Positions 34,733 to 42,162 of a stretch of DNA of 64,000 bases are shown here, piece by piece. This DNA comes from Zoogloea sp. (GTDB lineage Bacteria; Pseudomonadota; Gammaproteobacteria; Burkholderiales; Rhodocyclaceae). The first letter of the stretch is position 1; every line of letters begins with the position of its first letter. Location of the stretch: NCBI RefSeq assembly GCF_023150065.1, contig NZ_JAKLLN010000016.1:1-64000 (forward strand), given 5' to 3'. A model generated the notes under the pieces. It was not told the origin of the DNA, searched no databases, and was given only the letters and a program-made list of their open reading frames with translations. Position numbers and translations under genes: made by a program.

Positions 34733-35326
34733 ATGGAAAAGACTCCCCGCCTCCAGCTTGATCGTGCCGCCTGGATTCAGGCCGCCCTCGACACCCTCGC
34801 CGACGAGGGTGTGACAGGCGTGCGTGTCGAGGTTCTGGCCAAGCGCCTGCATGTCACCAAGGGCAGCTTCTACTGGCATTTCAAGGATCGCCAGGATCTC
34901 CTCTCGGGCGTGCTCGAAACCTGGAAGGACGGACGTATCCGCGACATCATCAAGCAGACCCGGCCCGAGGCCGGCGGCGAGGAAGCACAGATCTTCCGCG
35001 TCATCGACGTGTACAGCACCAGCCGCAACCGCAAGGGCATCCTGATCGAGCTGGCCATGCGCGAATGGGCCCGCCGCGACCCCGCCGCCGCCGCGATCGT
35101 CGAGGAGGTGGACGCCTGGCGCCTGCGCTGCGCCCGCGAGCTCTTCCTGGCCTGCGGCGTGCCCATGCACGAAGCCTCGACCCGCAGCATGCTCCTGTAC
35201 GCGTACGTGTTCGGCGTGTCGATGATGAACTGCGAGAAGTTCGACGGCGACATCACCCGCATGAAGGACGACATCCGCGAGCTCATTGCCCGCAGCCACA
35301 CGCCCCTGGCAAGTCCGCAACCCTGA
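34733..35326 (+). CDS. TetR/AcrR family transcriptional regulator
   Basis: A 197-residue TetR-type regulator. The N-terminal helix-turn-helix is seen in GVTGVRVEVLAKRLHVTKGS followed by FYWHFKDRQDLLSGVLETW. The C-terminal ligand domain is unassigned; it is about 130 residues and helical. I chose ATG at 34733 (MEKTPRL) because the upstream in-frame ATG at 34703 would lie inside the predicted promoter and operator. Divergent position to the ETF/acyl-CoA dehydrogenase operon suggests control of fatty- or organic-acid oxidation, with an acyl-CoA as possible effector. Its last 44 bases overlap the convergent tatD-type gene. Confidence 0.9.
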   Translation: MEKTPRLQLDRAAWIQAALDTLADEGVTGVRVEVLAKRLHVTKGSFYWHFKDRQDLLSGVLETWKDGRIRDIIKQTRPEAGGEEAQIFRVIDVYSTSRNRKGILIELAMREWARRDPAAAAIVEEVDAWRLRCARELFLACGVPMHEASTRSMLLYAYVFGVSMMNCEKFDGDITRMKDDIRELIARSHTPLASPQP

Positions 35327-36092
35327 TACCCGCCAGCCCCGGAATGGCCTGAACCGCATTGCGGCCCGTGGCCGCGATCAGGGCACCGACGTCCATCCCC
35401 CGCAAGTCGGCGAGCACCTCGGCAAAACGGCGCAGGTTGGCCGGCGGATTGCGCTGCCCCGCGCCCCAGGCCGGGGGTATGTCCGGCGCGTCGGTTTCCA
35501 GCACGATGCGCTCCAGGGGCAGGCTCGCTGCCAGCTCCCGGATGCGTGTCGAGCCACTGTAAGTCATGGCCCCGCCAAAGCCGAGGTGAAAACCCAGGCC
35601 GATGAAGGCCTCTGCCTGCTGACGGCTGCCATTGAAGGCGTGGGCGATCCCTCCCCGGGGGCGGAAGCGCCGCAACTGCTTCAGCACCGCATCCTGGGCA
35701 CGGCGGATATGCAGCACCACCGGCAGATCAAAATCCCGCGCCAGCCTCAGCTGGGCTTCGAAATACTGCAGCTGCAACGGCATGTCACCATCGGGCACGA
35801 AGCCATCCAGGCCGATCTCGCCCACCGCCACCGCGCCCCCCGCGGCAAGCCGCGAGCGCAGGCTTTCCAGATCCGCAGCCTGCGCCCCGCGCACATACAT
35901 CGGGTGGATCCCGAAGGCGTGCCGGCAATCCGGATTGCCGGCACTCAGCGCCGCCACGGCGTCGAAGTTGGCCGCCCCGACCGCCGGAACCAGAAAAGCA
36001 CCAACACCCGCACTACGGGCCTCCTCGAGCACCGCCCCCCGGTCGCCGTCGAACTCGGCGGCGTCCAGGTGGCAGTGGGTGTCGATCAGCAC
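35283..36092 (-). CDS. TatD family metal-dependent hydrolase
   Basis: A 269-residue TatD-type hydrolase/DNase with a TIM-barrel metal site. Motifs visible are LIDTHCHLDAAEF at the N-terminus, GIHPMYV, AVGEIGLDGF (metal-bridging Glu), LPVVLHIRRAQDA, GIAHAFNGSRQQAE and ERIVLETDAPDIPPAW. The family includes 3'-5' DNA exonucleases used in repair and apoptosis-like DNA clearance; the substrate is unconfirmed here. It lies 19 bases behind the enoyl-CoA hydratase gene and overlaps the convergent regulator gene by 44 bases. Confidence 0.9.
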   Translation of the reverse strand: MLIDTHCHLDAAEFDGDRGAVLEEARSAGVGAFLVPAVGAANFDAVAALSAGNPDCRHAFGIHPMYVRGAQAADLESLRSRLAAGGAVAVGEIGLDGFVPDGDMPLQLQYFEAQLRLARDFDLPVVLHIRRAQDAVLKQLRRFRPRGGIAHAFNGSRQQAEAFIGLGFHLGFGGAMTYSGSTRIRELAASLPLERIVLETDAPDIPPAWGAGQRNPPANLRRFAEVLADLRGMDVGALIAATGRNAVQAIPGLAGIRVADLPGACGCGQ

Positions 36093-36111
36093 GACGGATG
36101 CCGCCCGGGGA

Positions 36112-36912
36112 CTACTTGCCGGTCCACACCGGCTTGCGCTTGCTCATGAAGGCGTCGATGCCTTCGGCGGCGTCTTCGCACATCATGTTGCAGGCCATCA
36201 CCTCGGCGGCGTGCTGGTAGGCCGCATCGAGCCCCATCTCCAGCTGGCTGTAGAACATCTGCTTGCCCATGGCGATGGCCGCCGGGGACTTGGCACAGAT
36301 GGACGCCGTCAGGCGGGCCACCTCCTCGTCCAGGGCCTCCAGGGGCACCACGCGGTTCACCAGGCCACGGCGGCGTGCTTCGGCGGCGTCGATGAAATCA
36401 CCGGTCACCAGCATCTCGAAGGCCTCCTTGCGCCCCATGTTGCGGGACAGGCCCACGCTCGGAGTGGCACAGAACAGGCCCACATTGATGCCCGAAACGG
36501 CAAAGCGGGCCACGTCGGACGCCACCGCCAGATCACACATGGAAACCAGCTGACAGCCCGCCGCCGTGGCAATGCCGTGGATGCGCGCGACCACCGGCTG
36601 GGGCATGTTCACGATCTGCATCATCACCTTGCCACACAGGCGGAACAGGGCCTGCTGGAAGGCCTTGGTGTAGTTGCCACGCATCTCCTTGAGATCGTGG
36701 CCGGCGCAGAAGGCCTTACCGGCACCGGCAAGGACCACCACCCGCACCGACGTGTCGGCGGCGATGGCCTCGAGCTCGGCCAGCAGGGCCTCGAGCATGT
36801 CCCGGGACAGGGCATTGAACTGCCCCGGCCGGTTGAGGGTGAGGGTGCTCACGCCGTCGGCGTCGACGCGCAGCAGCATGGGCTCGGTATGGGTATCGGG
36901 GACTGCGTTCAT
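36112..36912 (-). CDS. Enoyl-CoA hydratase/isomerase family protein
   Basis: A 266-residue crotonase-fold protein. The CoA-binding and oxyanion-hole segments are AGAGKAFCAGHDLKEMRG and ARIHGIATAAGCQLVSMCD, and NRPGQFNALSRDML marks the N-terminal region. It resembles the ECHDC3-like subgroup, whose reaction is poorly defined. The second catalytic Glu of classical hydratases is replaced in GINVGLFCATPSVGL, where Cys/Ala occur, so hydration activity is uncertain. ATG at 36912 has a strong GGAGGAG six bases upstream, preferred over the in-frame start at 36960. Confidence 0.88.
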   Translation of the reverse strand: MNAVPDTHTEPMLLRVDADGVSTLTLNRPGQFNALSRDMLEALLAELEAIAADTSVRVVVLAGAGKAFCAGHDLKEMRGNYTKAFQQALFRLCGKVMMQIVNMPQPVVARIHGIATAAGCQLVSMCDLAVASDVARFAVSGINVGLFCATPSVGLSRNMGRKEAFEMLVTGDFIDAAEARRRGLVNRVVPLEALDEEVARLTASICAKSPAAIAMGKQMFYSQLEMGLDAAYQHAAEVMACNMMCEDAAEGIDAFMSKRKPVWTGK

Positions 36913-36967
36913 GGTGTTCTCCTCCAGTTGATGAAACGCCGGCAAGTACCTGCCGGTCATGAAAAAA

Positions 36968-37594
36968 TCAGCTACCGCAGCGGGAGCGCAGGCTGCCGGT
37001 GGCGCCGGGCGCGGCGGCCTCGAGCCCCTCCAGCCAGCTACGGATATCGTTCTTCAGCTGCAGCGTGCCGGCCCGCAGGGCCACAACGCCGCCCGCCGCG
37101 TCGGCCGTTGGCGCCTCGTGATCGAGGGCAAAGGCCCGCACCGCCAGGGGCTGCTCGGTGCGCGGTGCCAGCAGGGTGACCCGGGCCTCGATCACGCCCC
37201 GACTGGCCTGGGGTGAATCGAAACGCTGGGTGAACTCGTCCAGATCCACCCGCAGCCGGCAACCACCCGCAGGGGTCGCCGGATCGCCGGCACGCAGGGC
37301 GCGCTTGAGCACCAGCTCGACCAGCTGCGCCGGCTGGGCTGCCCAGCGGCTGTCCTTGAAAGCCTGACGGCGGGTGGACTGGGCATAGGCCAGCCGATAG
37401 GCCATGACGTTCGACGCCAGCCAGGGAGCCGGCACCACTTCGACAGTGCGCAGGGGCAGGCCGACCGGCGCCAGCATCGCCGCCTCGAGGGGGCCGAAGT
37501 CATGCACCGCGACGCCCGCCGTCGATGGCGGCAAAGCGGTACACCCGGCCAGGGCGGACAGCAGCAGGGGCAGGAACAGGAACAGGCGAGGCAT
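36968..37594 (-). CDS. ABC transport auxiliary lipoprotein (PqiC/MlaB-associated type)
   Basis: A 208-residue lipoprotein: the signal peptide MPRLFLFLPLLLSALAG ends in the lipobox LAGC, giving a lipidated Cys at residue 18. The rest resembles the auxiliary lipoproteins (PqiC-like) encoded with MCE transporters: VEVVPAPWLASNVMAYRLAY, FKDSRWAAQPAQLVELVL and LRVDLDEFTQRFDSP. It probably sits at the outer membrane and interacts with the MCE protein encoded just upstream. The start is uncertain: ATG at 37627 would add 11 residues. Confidence 0.83.
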   Translation of the reverse strand: MPRLFLFLPLLLSALAGCTALPPSTAGVAVHDFGPLEAAMLAPVGLPLRTVEVVPAPWLASNVMAYRLAYAQSTRRQAFKDSRWAAQPAQLVELVLKRALRAGDPATPAGGCRLRVDLDEFTQRFDSPQASRGVIEARVTLLAPRTEQPLAVRAFALDHEAPTADAAGGVVALRAGTLQLKNDIRSWLEGLEAAAPGATGSLRSRCGS

Positions 37595-37631
37595 GTGAGA
37601 AGGAAACTCCGGTCGGGATAGGCTCATCGGC

Positions 37632-38576
37632 TCATCGCGCAGGCTCGCGGAAGCCCGCCTCGCCGGGCCCCGGTTGCGGCCGGCCACGCCCGAGGATGAG
37701 CATCTGGGGCGAGGTATCGATCTCGTCGAGGAGCTCGGACAGCTGCCGCGAGGTGGCCGTCAGCTCCTGGAGCAGCACATTGAAGCGCGGCAGCGTACTG
37801 CCGGTGAGCCCCTCCCCGGCAGTACCGGCCAGGGTGTCGAAACGGTCGCTCAGGGTTTGCAGGCGGACCAGCAGCTTGCGGCCCTCGACCACCGTCGGTA
37901 CTGCTTCGGCGCTCGCTTTTTCCAGGTTCTCGAGCGTGCGATCCACCCGCGCGAGCTTGTCCTTGCTGAAGGCCTGACGCACCGCAGCCAGGGCTCGCGG
38001 CGCTTCCTGCAAGGTTCTGTCCAGCCCGCGGCTGGCCGCTTCCAGGTTGGCCAGGGTGTCATCGACCCGCTTGAGATTGTCGGGCCGGGTCAGGGTCGCC
38101 AGCCTTTCGGTCATGTCGCGCAGTTGCCGCAGGGTCTGCAGGGCCGTGTCGGAGAACTCTTCTATCAGACCGGGCGCCAGGGAGATTCGCGGCGGTTTGC
38201 CGCCCTCCCCGGTCAGCGGCGCGCTGGCGGTACCGGGGTCGTCCAGGGCAATGAAGGCCAGCCCGGTTACGCCCTGGGTTGCCATCCGGGCCCGGGTTGC
38301 GGTGGTCACGGGCAGGTCGGCGCGGATGCGCGCAGTCACCAGCACCAGGCGGGGGTCGGCCGGATCAAGGGCAATGCTCGCCACCTTGCCGGCCACAATG
38401 CCGCGATAGCGGACCGTGGCCTGGGGGTTGAGGCCATTGACGCTGCCGGCACTCACCAGCACCACGTCGCGGGTGGTCTCGCGCTTGTCCGAAAACCACC
38501 ACAGGGCCAGCACCATCGCGGCACTCAGCAGGATGGCGAACAACCCGGCGGCGATGGCATGGGCACGATTTTCCAT
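37632..38576 (-). CDS. MCE-domain (MlaD/PqiB-type) lipid transport protein
   Basis: A 314-residue MCE protein with one N-terminal membrane anchor (AIAAGLFAILLSAAMVLALW) and a single MCE domain at about residues 38-115 (VSAGSVNGLNPQATVRYRGI, GKVASIALDP, TQGVTGLAFIALDD). A long coiled-coil region (about 145-290) follows, unlike the short MlaD of E. coli and more like the tubular MCE proteins that bridge the periplasm. It would carry phospholipids between membranes. It overlaps the ATPase gene by one base. Confidence 0.9.
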   Translation of the reverse strand: MENRAHAIAAGLFAILLSAAMVLALWWFSDKRETTRDVVLVSAGSVNGLNPQATVRYRGIVAGKVASIALDPADPRLVLVTARIRADLPVTTATRARMATQGVTGLAFIALDDPGTASAPLTGEGGKPPRISLAPGLIEEFSDTALQTLRQLRDMTERLATLTRPDNLKRVDDTLANLEAASRGLDRTLQEAPRALAAVRQAFSKDKLARVDRTLENLEKASAEAVPTVVEGRKLLVRLQTLSDRFDTLAGTAGEGLTGSTLPRFNVLLQELTATSRQLSELLDEIDTSPQMLILGRGRPQPGPGEAGFREPAR

Positions 38577-39352
38577 CAGCAGGCCCCTTGCCCGCGCGCC
38601 AGCGCTGCCTGACTGCGGATGCCACGAAAAAAGCGTTCGATGAAGGGATCCTGCACGTTCATGATGTCATCAAGGGTACCGAAGGCCAGTATACGCCCCG
38701 CCGAAAGTACGGCCACCCGGGTGGCCAGCGCCGCCAGGGTGTCCAGATCGTGGGTCACCAGAATCACCGTCAGGCCCAGGGCCTGATGCAGGGACCGGAT
38801 CAGGGCCACGAAAGCCGCACTCAGGTCGGGGTCGAGGCCGGCAGTGGGTTCGTCGAGGAGCAGGAGCTCCGGCTCCAGGGCCAGGGCCCGGGCCAGGGCA
38901 ACCCGCTTCACCATCCCCCCCGAAAGCTCGGCCGGCATGCGCCGGGCCACTTCGGGCTCAAGCTCGACCATGGCCATCTTGAGCAACACCAGATCCCGCA
39001 GCAGGCCTTCATCCACCACGCCGAACTCGCGCAGGGGGAAGGCAATGTTGTCGAAGACGTTGAACGCCGAAAACAGCGCCCCGTGCTGAAAGAGCATGCC
39101 GAAACGCCGGCGGCGGGCCAGCTGCGCCTGACGGGAGCCGGACAACAGCGGTTCGCCGAACACCTTCACCTCCCCCTCTTCCGGGGTCAGCAGGCCCACC
39201 ATCTGGCGCAGCAGCGTGGTCTTGCCGCTGCCCGAGCCCCCCACCAGGGCGACCACCTCTCCGGCCGGCACGGCCAGATCGATCCCCTTGTGGATCCACT
39301 GCCTGCCGAAGCGGGTGGACACGCCCTTCAGCTCCACGGGAAAGGCGCTCAT
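38576..39352 (-). CDS. MCE-type ABC transporter ATP-binding protein
   Basis: A 258-residue ABC ATPase of the MlaF type. Walker A is GGSGSGKTT (38-46), the signature is LSGGMVKR (143-150) and Walker B is LLLLDEPTAGLDP (164-176). The sequence FGMLFQHGALFSAFNVFDNI is characteristic of Mla/Ttg2-type ATPases. It overlaps the permease gene by four bases and the MCE gene by one, so the transporter is made as a unit. The motif set supports lipid transport rather than solute uptake. Confidence 0.93.
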   Translation of the reverse strand: MSAFPVELKGVSTRFGRQWIHKGIDLAVPAGEVVALVGGSGSGKTTLLRQMVGLLTPEEGEVKVFGEPLLSGSRQAQLARRRRFGMLFQHGALFSAFNVFDNIAFPLREFGVVDEGLLRDLVLLKMAMVELEPEVARRMPAELSGGMVKRVALARALALEPELLLLDEPTAGLDPDLSAAFVALIRSLHQALGLTVILVTHDLDTLAALATRVAVLSAGRILAFGTLDDIMNVQDPFIERFFRGIRSQAALARGQGAC

Positions 39353-40482
39353 CGGTAAGGCAGCCCAAAGGAACGGGTGGCAATGGCGAAGACCGCATCC
39401 ACCAGGATCACCACGGTGATGGAGGCCACCACCGACGCCGTGGTGTTGGCGGAGAGGCTCTCGGTGTTCGGGCGCACCCGCAGGCCGAAATAACAGGCCA
39501 CCAGGGCAATCAGCAGGCCGAAGACCGCTCCCTTGGACAGCCCGATCACCAGGTTGGCCGCAGGCACGGCGCGGGGCAACGCATTGAGGAAGAAGTCGAA
39601 GCTCAGGTCGAGCTGCAGGTTGGCCGACACCATCCCCCCGAAGATCGCCACCGCGGAACCCCACAGGGTCAGCAGAGGCATCGCCAGGGTCAGTGCCACC
39701 ACCTTCGGCAGCACCAGGCGCACGTGGCGGGAGATCCCCATGGCGGTGAGGGCGTCGATCTCCTCGGTGACCCGCATCACCCCCAGCTGGGCCGTCATGG
39801 CCGAGCCCGAGCGCCCTGCCACCAGTACCGAGACGAGCACCGGGCCAAGCTCCCGGATGATCCCCAGGCCGAGGATATTGACGATGAACACATCCGCCCC
39901 GAAGGCCCGCAACTGCAGTGCCGACAGGTAGGACATCACCACCCCGATGAGAAAGCCGACCAGGGCCGTCACCGGCATGGCCCGCACCCCGACCTTGTAG
40001 AAATTGGCCGAGATCTCACGAAGGGGCCAGCGCTCGTGCCCTCGCAGCAGGCCGCCCAGGCTGATCACGATATGCCCCACCAGGATCACGAAGCCCAGCA
40101 CATGGTGGGCGATCGCATGCACACCCCGCCCCAGTTGGGCGGTGCCATCGAGAAAGCGGTAGCCGGGCTCGACCGGCGGGGCATCAGCCGGCAGCGCCTC
40201 GGCCCGCGCCAGCACCGGCGCCAGGGCCGCGGGCAGATCAAGCTGCGGCGGGCGTTGTCGCCCCCAGCACCGCCACAGCAGCAAGGCCCCGAAGCTGTCC
40301 AGCCGGGTCACCCCGGCCAGGCTCCAGCCGGCCCCGGTGGGGGCCTGCTCAAGCTGCTGCTGGATGTCGGACGGCAAGGGGCACAGCAGACGCAGGGTCC
40401 AGTCCCCCGACACCACCACCCGCACGCCATCCCCACCGGCATCGATCCGGATGGCCGGGCGCGGGCGGATGGTGTGCGTCAC
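39349..40482 (-). CDS. MlaE-type permease with N-terminal STAS-like domain
   Basis: A 377-residue MlaE-family permease. The C-terminal 260 residues hold about five membrane segments with GFLIGVVMSYLSALQLRAFG, RELGPVLVSVLVAGRSGSA and RVTEEIDALTAMGISRHVRL, the latter being the family signature. The N-terminal 110 residues look like a STAS/MlaB-like domain fused to the permease (GDWTLRLLCPLPSD, LDSFGALLLWRCWG), which replaces a separate MlaB. It starts nine bases after the ppx stop codon. Confidence 0.9.
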   Translation of the reverse strand: MTHTIRPRPAIRIDAGGDGVRVVVSGDWTLRLLCPLPSDIQQQLEQAPTGAGWSLAGVTRLDSFGALLLWRCWGRQRPPQLDLPAALAPVLARAEALPADAPPVEPGYRFLDGTAQLGRGVHAIAHHVLGFVILVGHIVISLGGLLRGHERWPLREISANFYKVGVRAMPVTALVGFLIGVVMSYLSALQLRAFGADVFIVNILGLGIIRELGPVLVSVLVAGRSGSAMTAQLGVMRVTEEIDALTAMGISRHVRLVLPKVVALTLAMPLLTLWGSAVAIFGGMVSANLQLDLSFDFFLNALPRAVPAANLVIGLSKGAVFGLLIALVACYFGLRVRPNTESLSANTTASVVASITVVILVDAVFAIATRSFGLPYR

Positions 40483-40491
40483 CCTCCAGCC

Positions 40492-42003
40492 TCAGGTCGC
40501 GGCCGGGCTGCGCGTGGATGCGCGCTCGAGGCGCACCTTGAGAGGCAGGCCGATGGCCTGCCACTGGCGCTCCTCCTCGTCCAGGGCCGCCGCCGTGAGC
40601 GGCAGATTGCGCAGCCATTCGGCGTCGGCCACCACCACATGGCCCCGCCCCTCCCGCTTCAGGCGCAGGGGGGGAACGCCGCGCCCGTCCCGGGCCCGGT
40701 GCACCACCGCAGCCAGACGCAGGCACAGGATCAGGCGCCACTCCGGACTCTCGGGCTCCAGGGCGCCCACCCGCGACAGCTTGCCCCGGTGCGCCAGCAC
40801 CATCCGCGCCAGACGCCCCTGGTCCATGCGGGAAAAGCCCGGCATGTCGGCGTTGGCCAGAATGTAGGCACTGTGCTTGTGATAGCTGGAATGCGCCACC
40901 GAGACCCCGATCTCGTGGAGCTGGGCCGCCCACTCGAGGAAGCGCCGGTCTACATTTTCTTCCTCTGCTGCTGCCGGATCGAGCTGCAGCAGGAAGGCCC
41001 GGGCGGTCTCTGCCACCTGTCGGGAATGCGCACCATCCACGTCGTAGCGGGCCACGAAGGCCGCCACGGTGGCGTCCCGCAGATCATGGTGGTGATAGCG
41101 GCCAAGCAGGTCGTAAAGCACGCCGAGGCGCAGGGCCCCTTCGGAGAAGGTCATGCGCTCCAGCCCGAACTCTTCGAACACCGACCACATGATGGCGAAG
41201 CCGCCGGTCAGCACGGGCAGCCGATCGGGGCGGAGCCCCTCGAGCTGCAGGTTGTTCACGTTGCCGGCCTTGAGCATCAGGGCCCGCAGCCGCTCCAGGC
41301 CCGTGCGGGTGATGCCACCGTCGGAAAGGCCATTGAGTTCGAGGATATCGACAAGGGCCTTGGCCGAGCCACTCGAACCCACCGCCTCCTGCCAGCCGAT
41401 CTCCCGATAGGCGTGGGAGATGGTCTGGATCTCCTTAAGGGCCGCCAGCTCGGCATCGCGCAGACCACGCTTGTCCACCCGCCCGTCCGGGAAGTGCCGC
41501 AGGGAGAAGCTCACGCAACCCATGTACAGCGACTCCAGGGCAATCGGCTGGAAGCTCTTGCCGATCACGAACTCCGTGGAGCCACCGCCGATGTCCACCA
41601 CCAGTTGCTGCCGGTGGGGGTTCGGCAGGGTGTGGGCGACGCCCACGTAAATCAGGCGCGCCTCTTCCCGACCGGCGATCACCTCGATGGGAAAACCGAG
41701 GGCGGCCTCGGCCTGCACCAGGAAATGGGCGGCGTTCTTGGCCACCCGCAGGGTATTGGTCGCCACCGCCCGCACGGCGTCCGGGGAGTATTCGCGCAGA
41801 CGCTCATTGAAGCAACGCAAGGCGCTGATACCGCGAAACTGGGACGCGGCATCGAGCATGCGGTCAGGGGACAGCCCGGCCGCCAGGCGCACGGACTCCT
41901 TGATACCATCGAGGGGATAGATCTGGTCATTGACGATCCGCCCGACCTGCAGGCGGAAACTGTTTGAGCCAAGATCGATGGCAGCAATCAACTCACGGTT
42001 CAT
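40492..42003 (-). CDS. ppx: Exopolyphosphatase (Ppx/GppA family)
   Basis: A 503-residue Ppx/GppA phosphatase that degrades polyphosphate or converts pppGpp. The ASKHA core motifs are AAIDLGSNSFRLQVG, EVIAGREEARLIYVGV, VVDIGGGSTEFVIG and, in domain II, RADRLPVLTGGFAI-like GLRPDRLPVLTGGFAIM. A C-terminal HD-like domain has LHEIGVSVAHSSYHKHSAYI. The divergent neighbour is ppk1, the classical partner in polyphosphate turnover, which favours an exopolyphosphatase role; GppA activity cannot be excluded. Confidence 0.92.
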   Translation of the reverse strand: MNRELIAAIDLGSNSFRLQVGRIVNDQIYPLDGIKESVRLAAGLSPDRMLDAASQFRGISALRCFNERLREYSPDAVRAVATNTLRVAKNAAHFLVQAEAALGFPIEVIAGREEARLIYVGVAHTLPNPHRQQLVVDIGGGSTEFVIGKSFQPIALESLYMGCVSFSLRHFPDGRVDKRGLRDAELAALKEIQTISHAYREIGWQEAVGSSGSAKALVDILELNGLSDGGITRTGLERLRALMLKAGNVNNLQLEGLRPDRLPVLTGGFAIMWSVFEEFGLERMTFSEGALRLGVLYDLLGRYHHHDLRDATVAAFVARYDVDGAHSRQVAETARAFLLQLDPAAAEEENVDRRFLEWAAQLHEIGVSVAHSSYHKHSAYILANADMPGFSRMDQGRLARMVLAHRGKLSRVGALEPESPEWRLILCLRLAAVVHRARDGRGVPPLRLKREGRGHVVVADAEWLRNLPLTAAALDEEERQWQAIGLPLKVRLERASTRSPAAT

Positions 42004-42095
42004 GAATCACACACGATATGCGCCGAGGGCGCCAAGGGCCGGAATTCTAGCACCGGCGCCCCTCCGACCCACCGGAATCAGTCCCCGGCGCCCCA

Positions 42096-42124
42096 TCGTC
42101 ATCTATCTGAAACACTAGCGTCAC
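42096..42124 (+). promoter_or_regulatory. Candidate Pho box upstream of ppk1
   Basis: Three heptamers repeat at an 11-base period: TCGTCAT (42096-42102), CTGAAAC (42107-42113) and GCGTCAC (42118-42124), separated by CTAT and ACTA. The PhoB box consensus is CTGTCAT repeated every 11 bases with AT-rich four-base spacers; each repeat here matches at about five of seven positions. It ends 38 bases before the ppk1 start and would fit phosphate-starvation control. Confidence 0.5.
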
Positions 42125-42162
42125 ATACTTCGGCTCAATCCGGACGATCACTAGGACGACGC

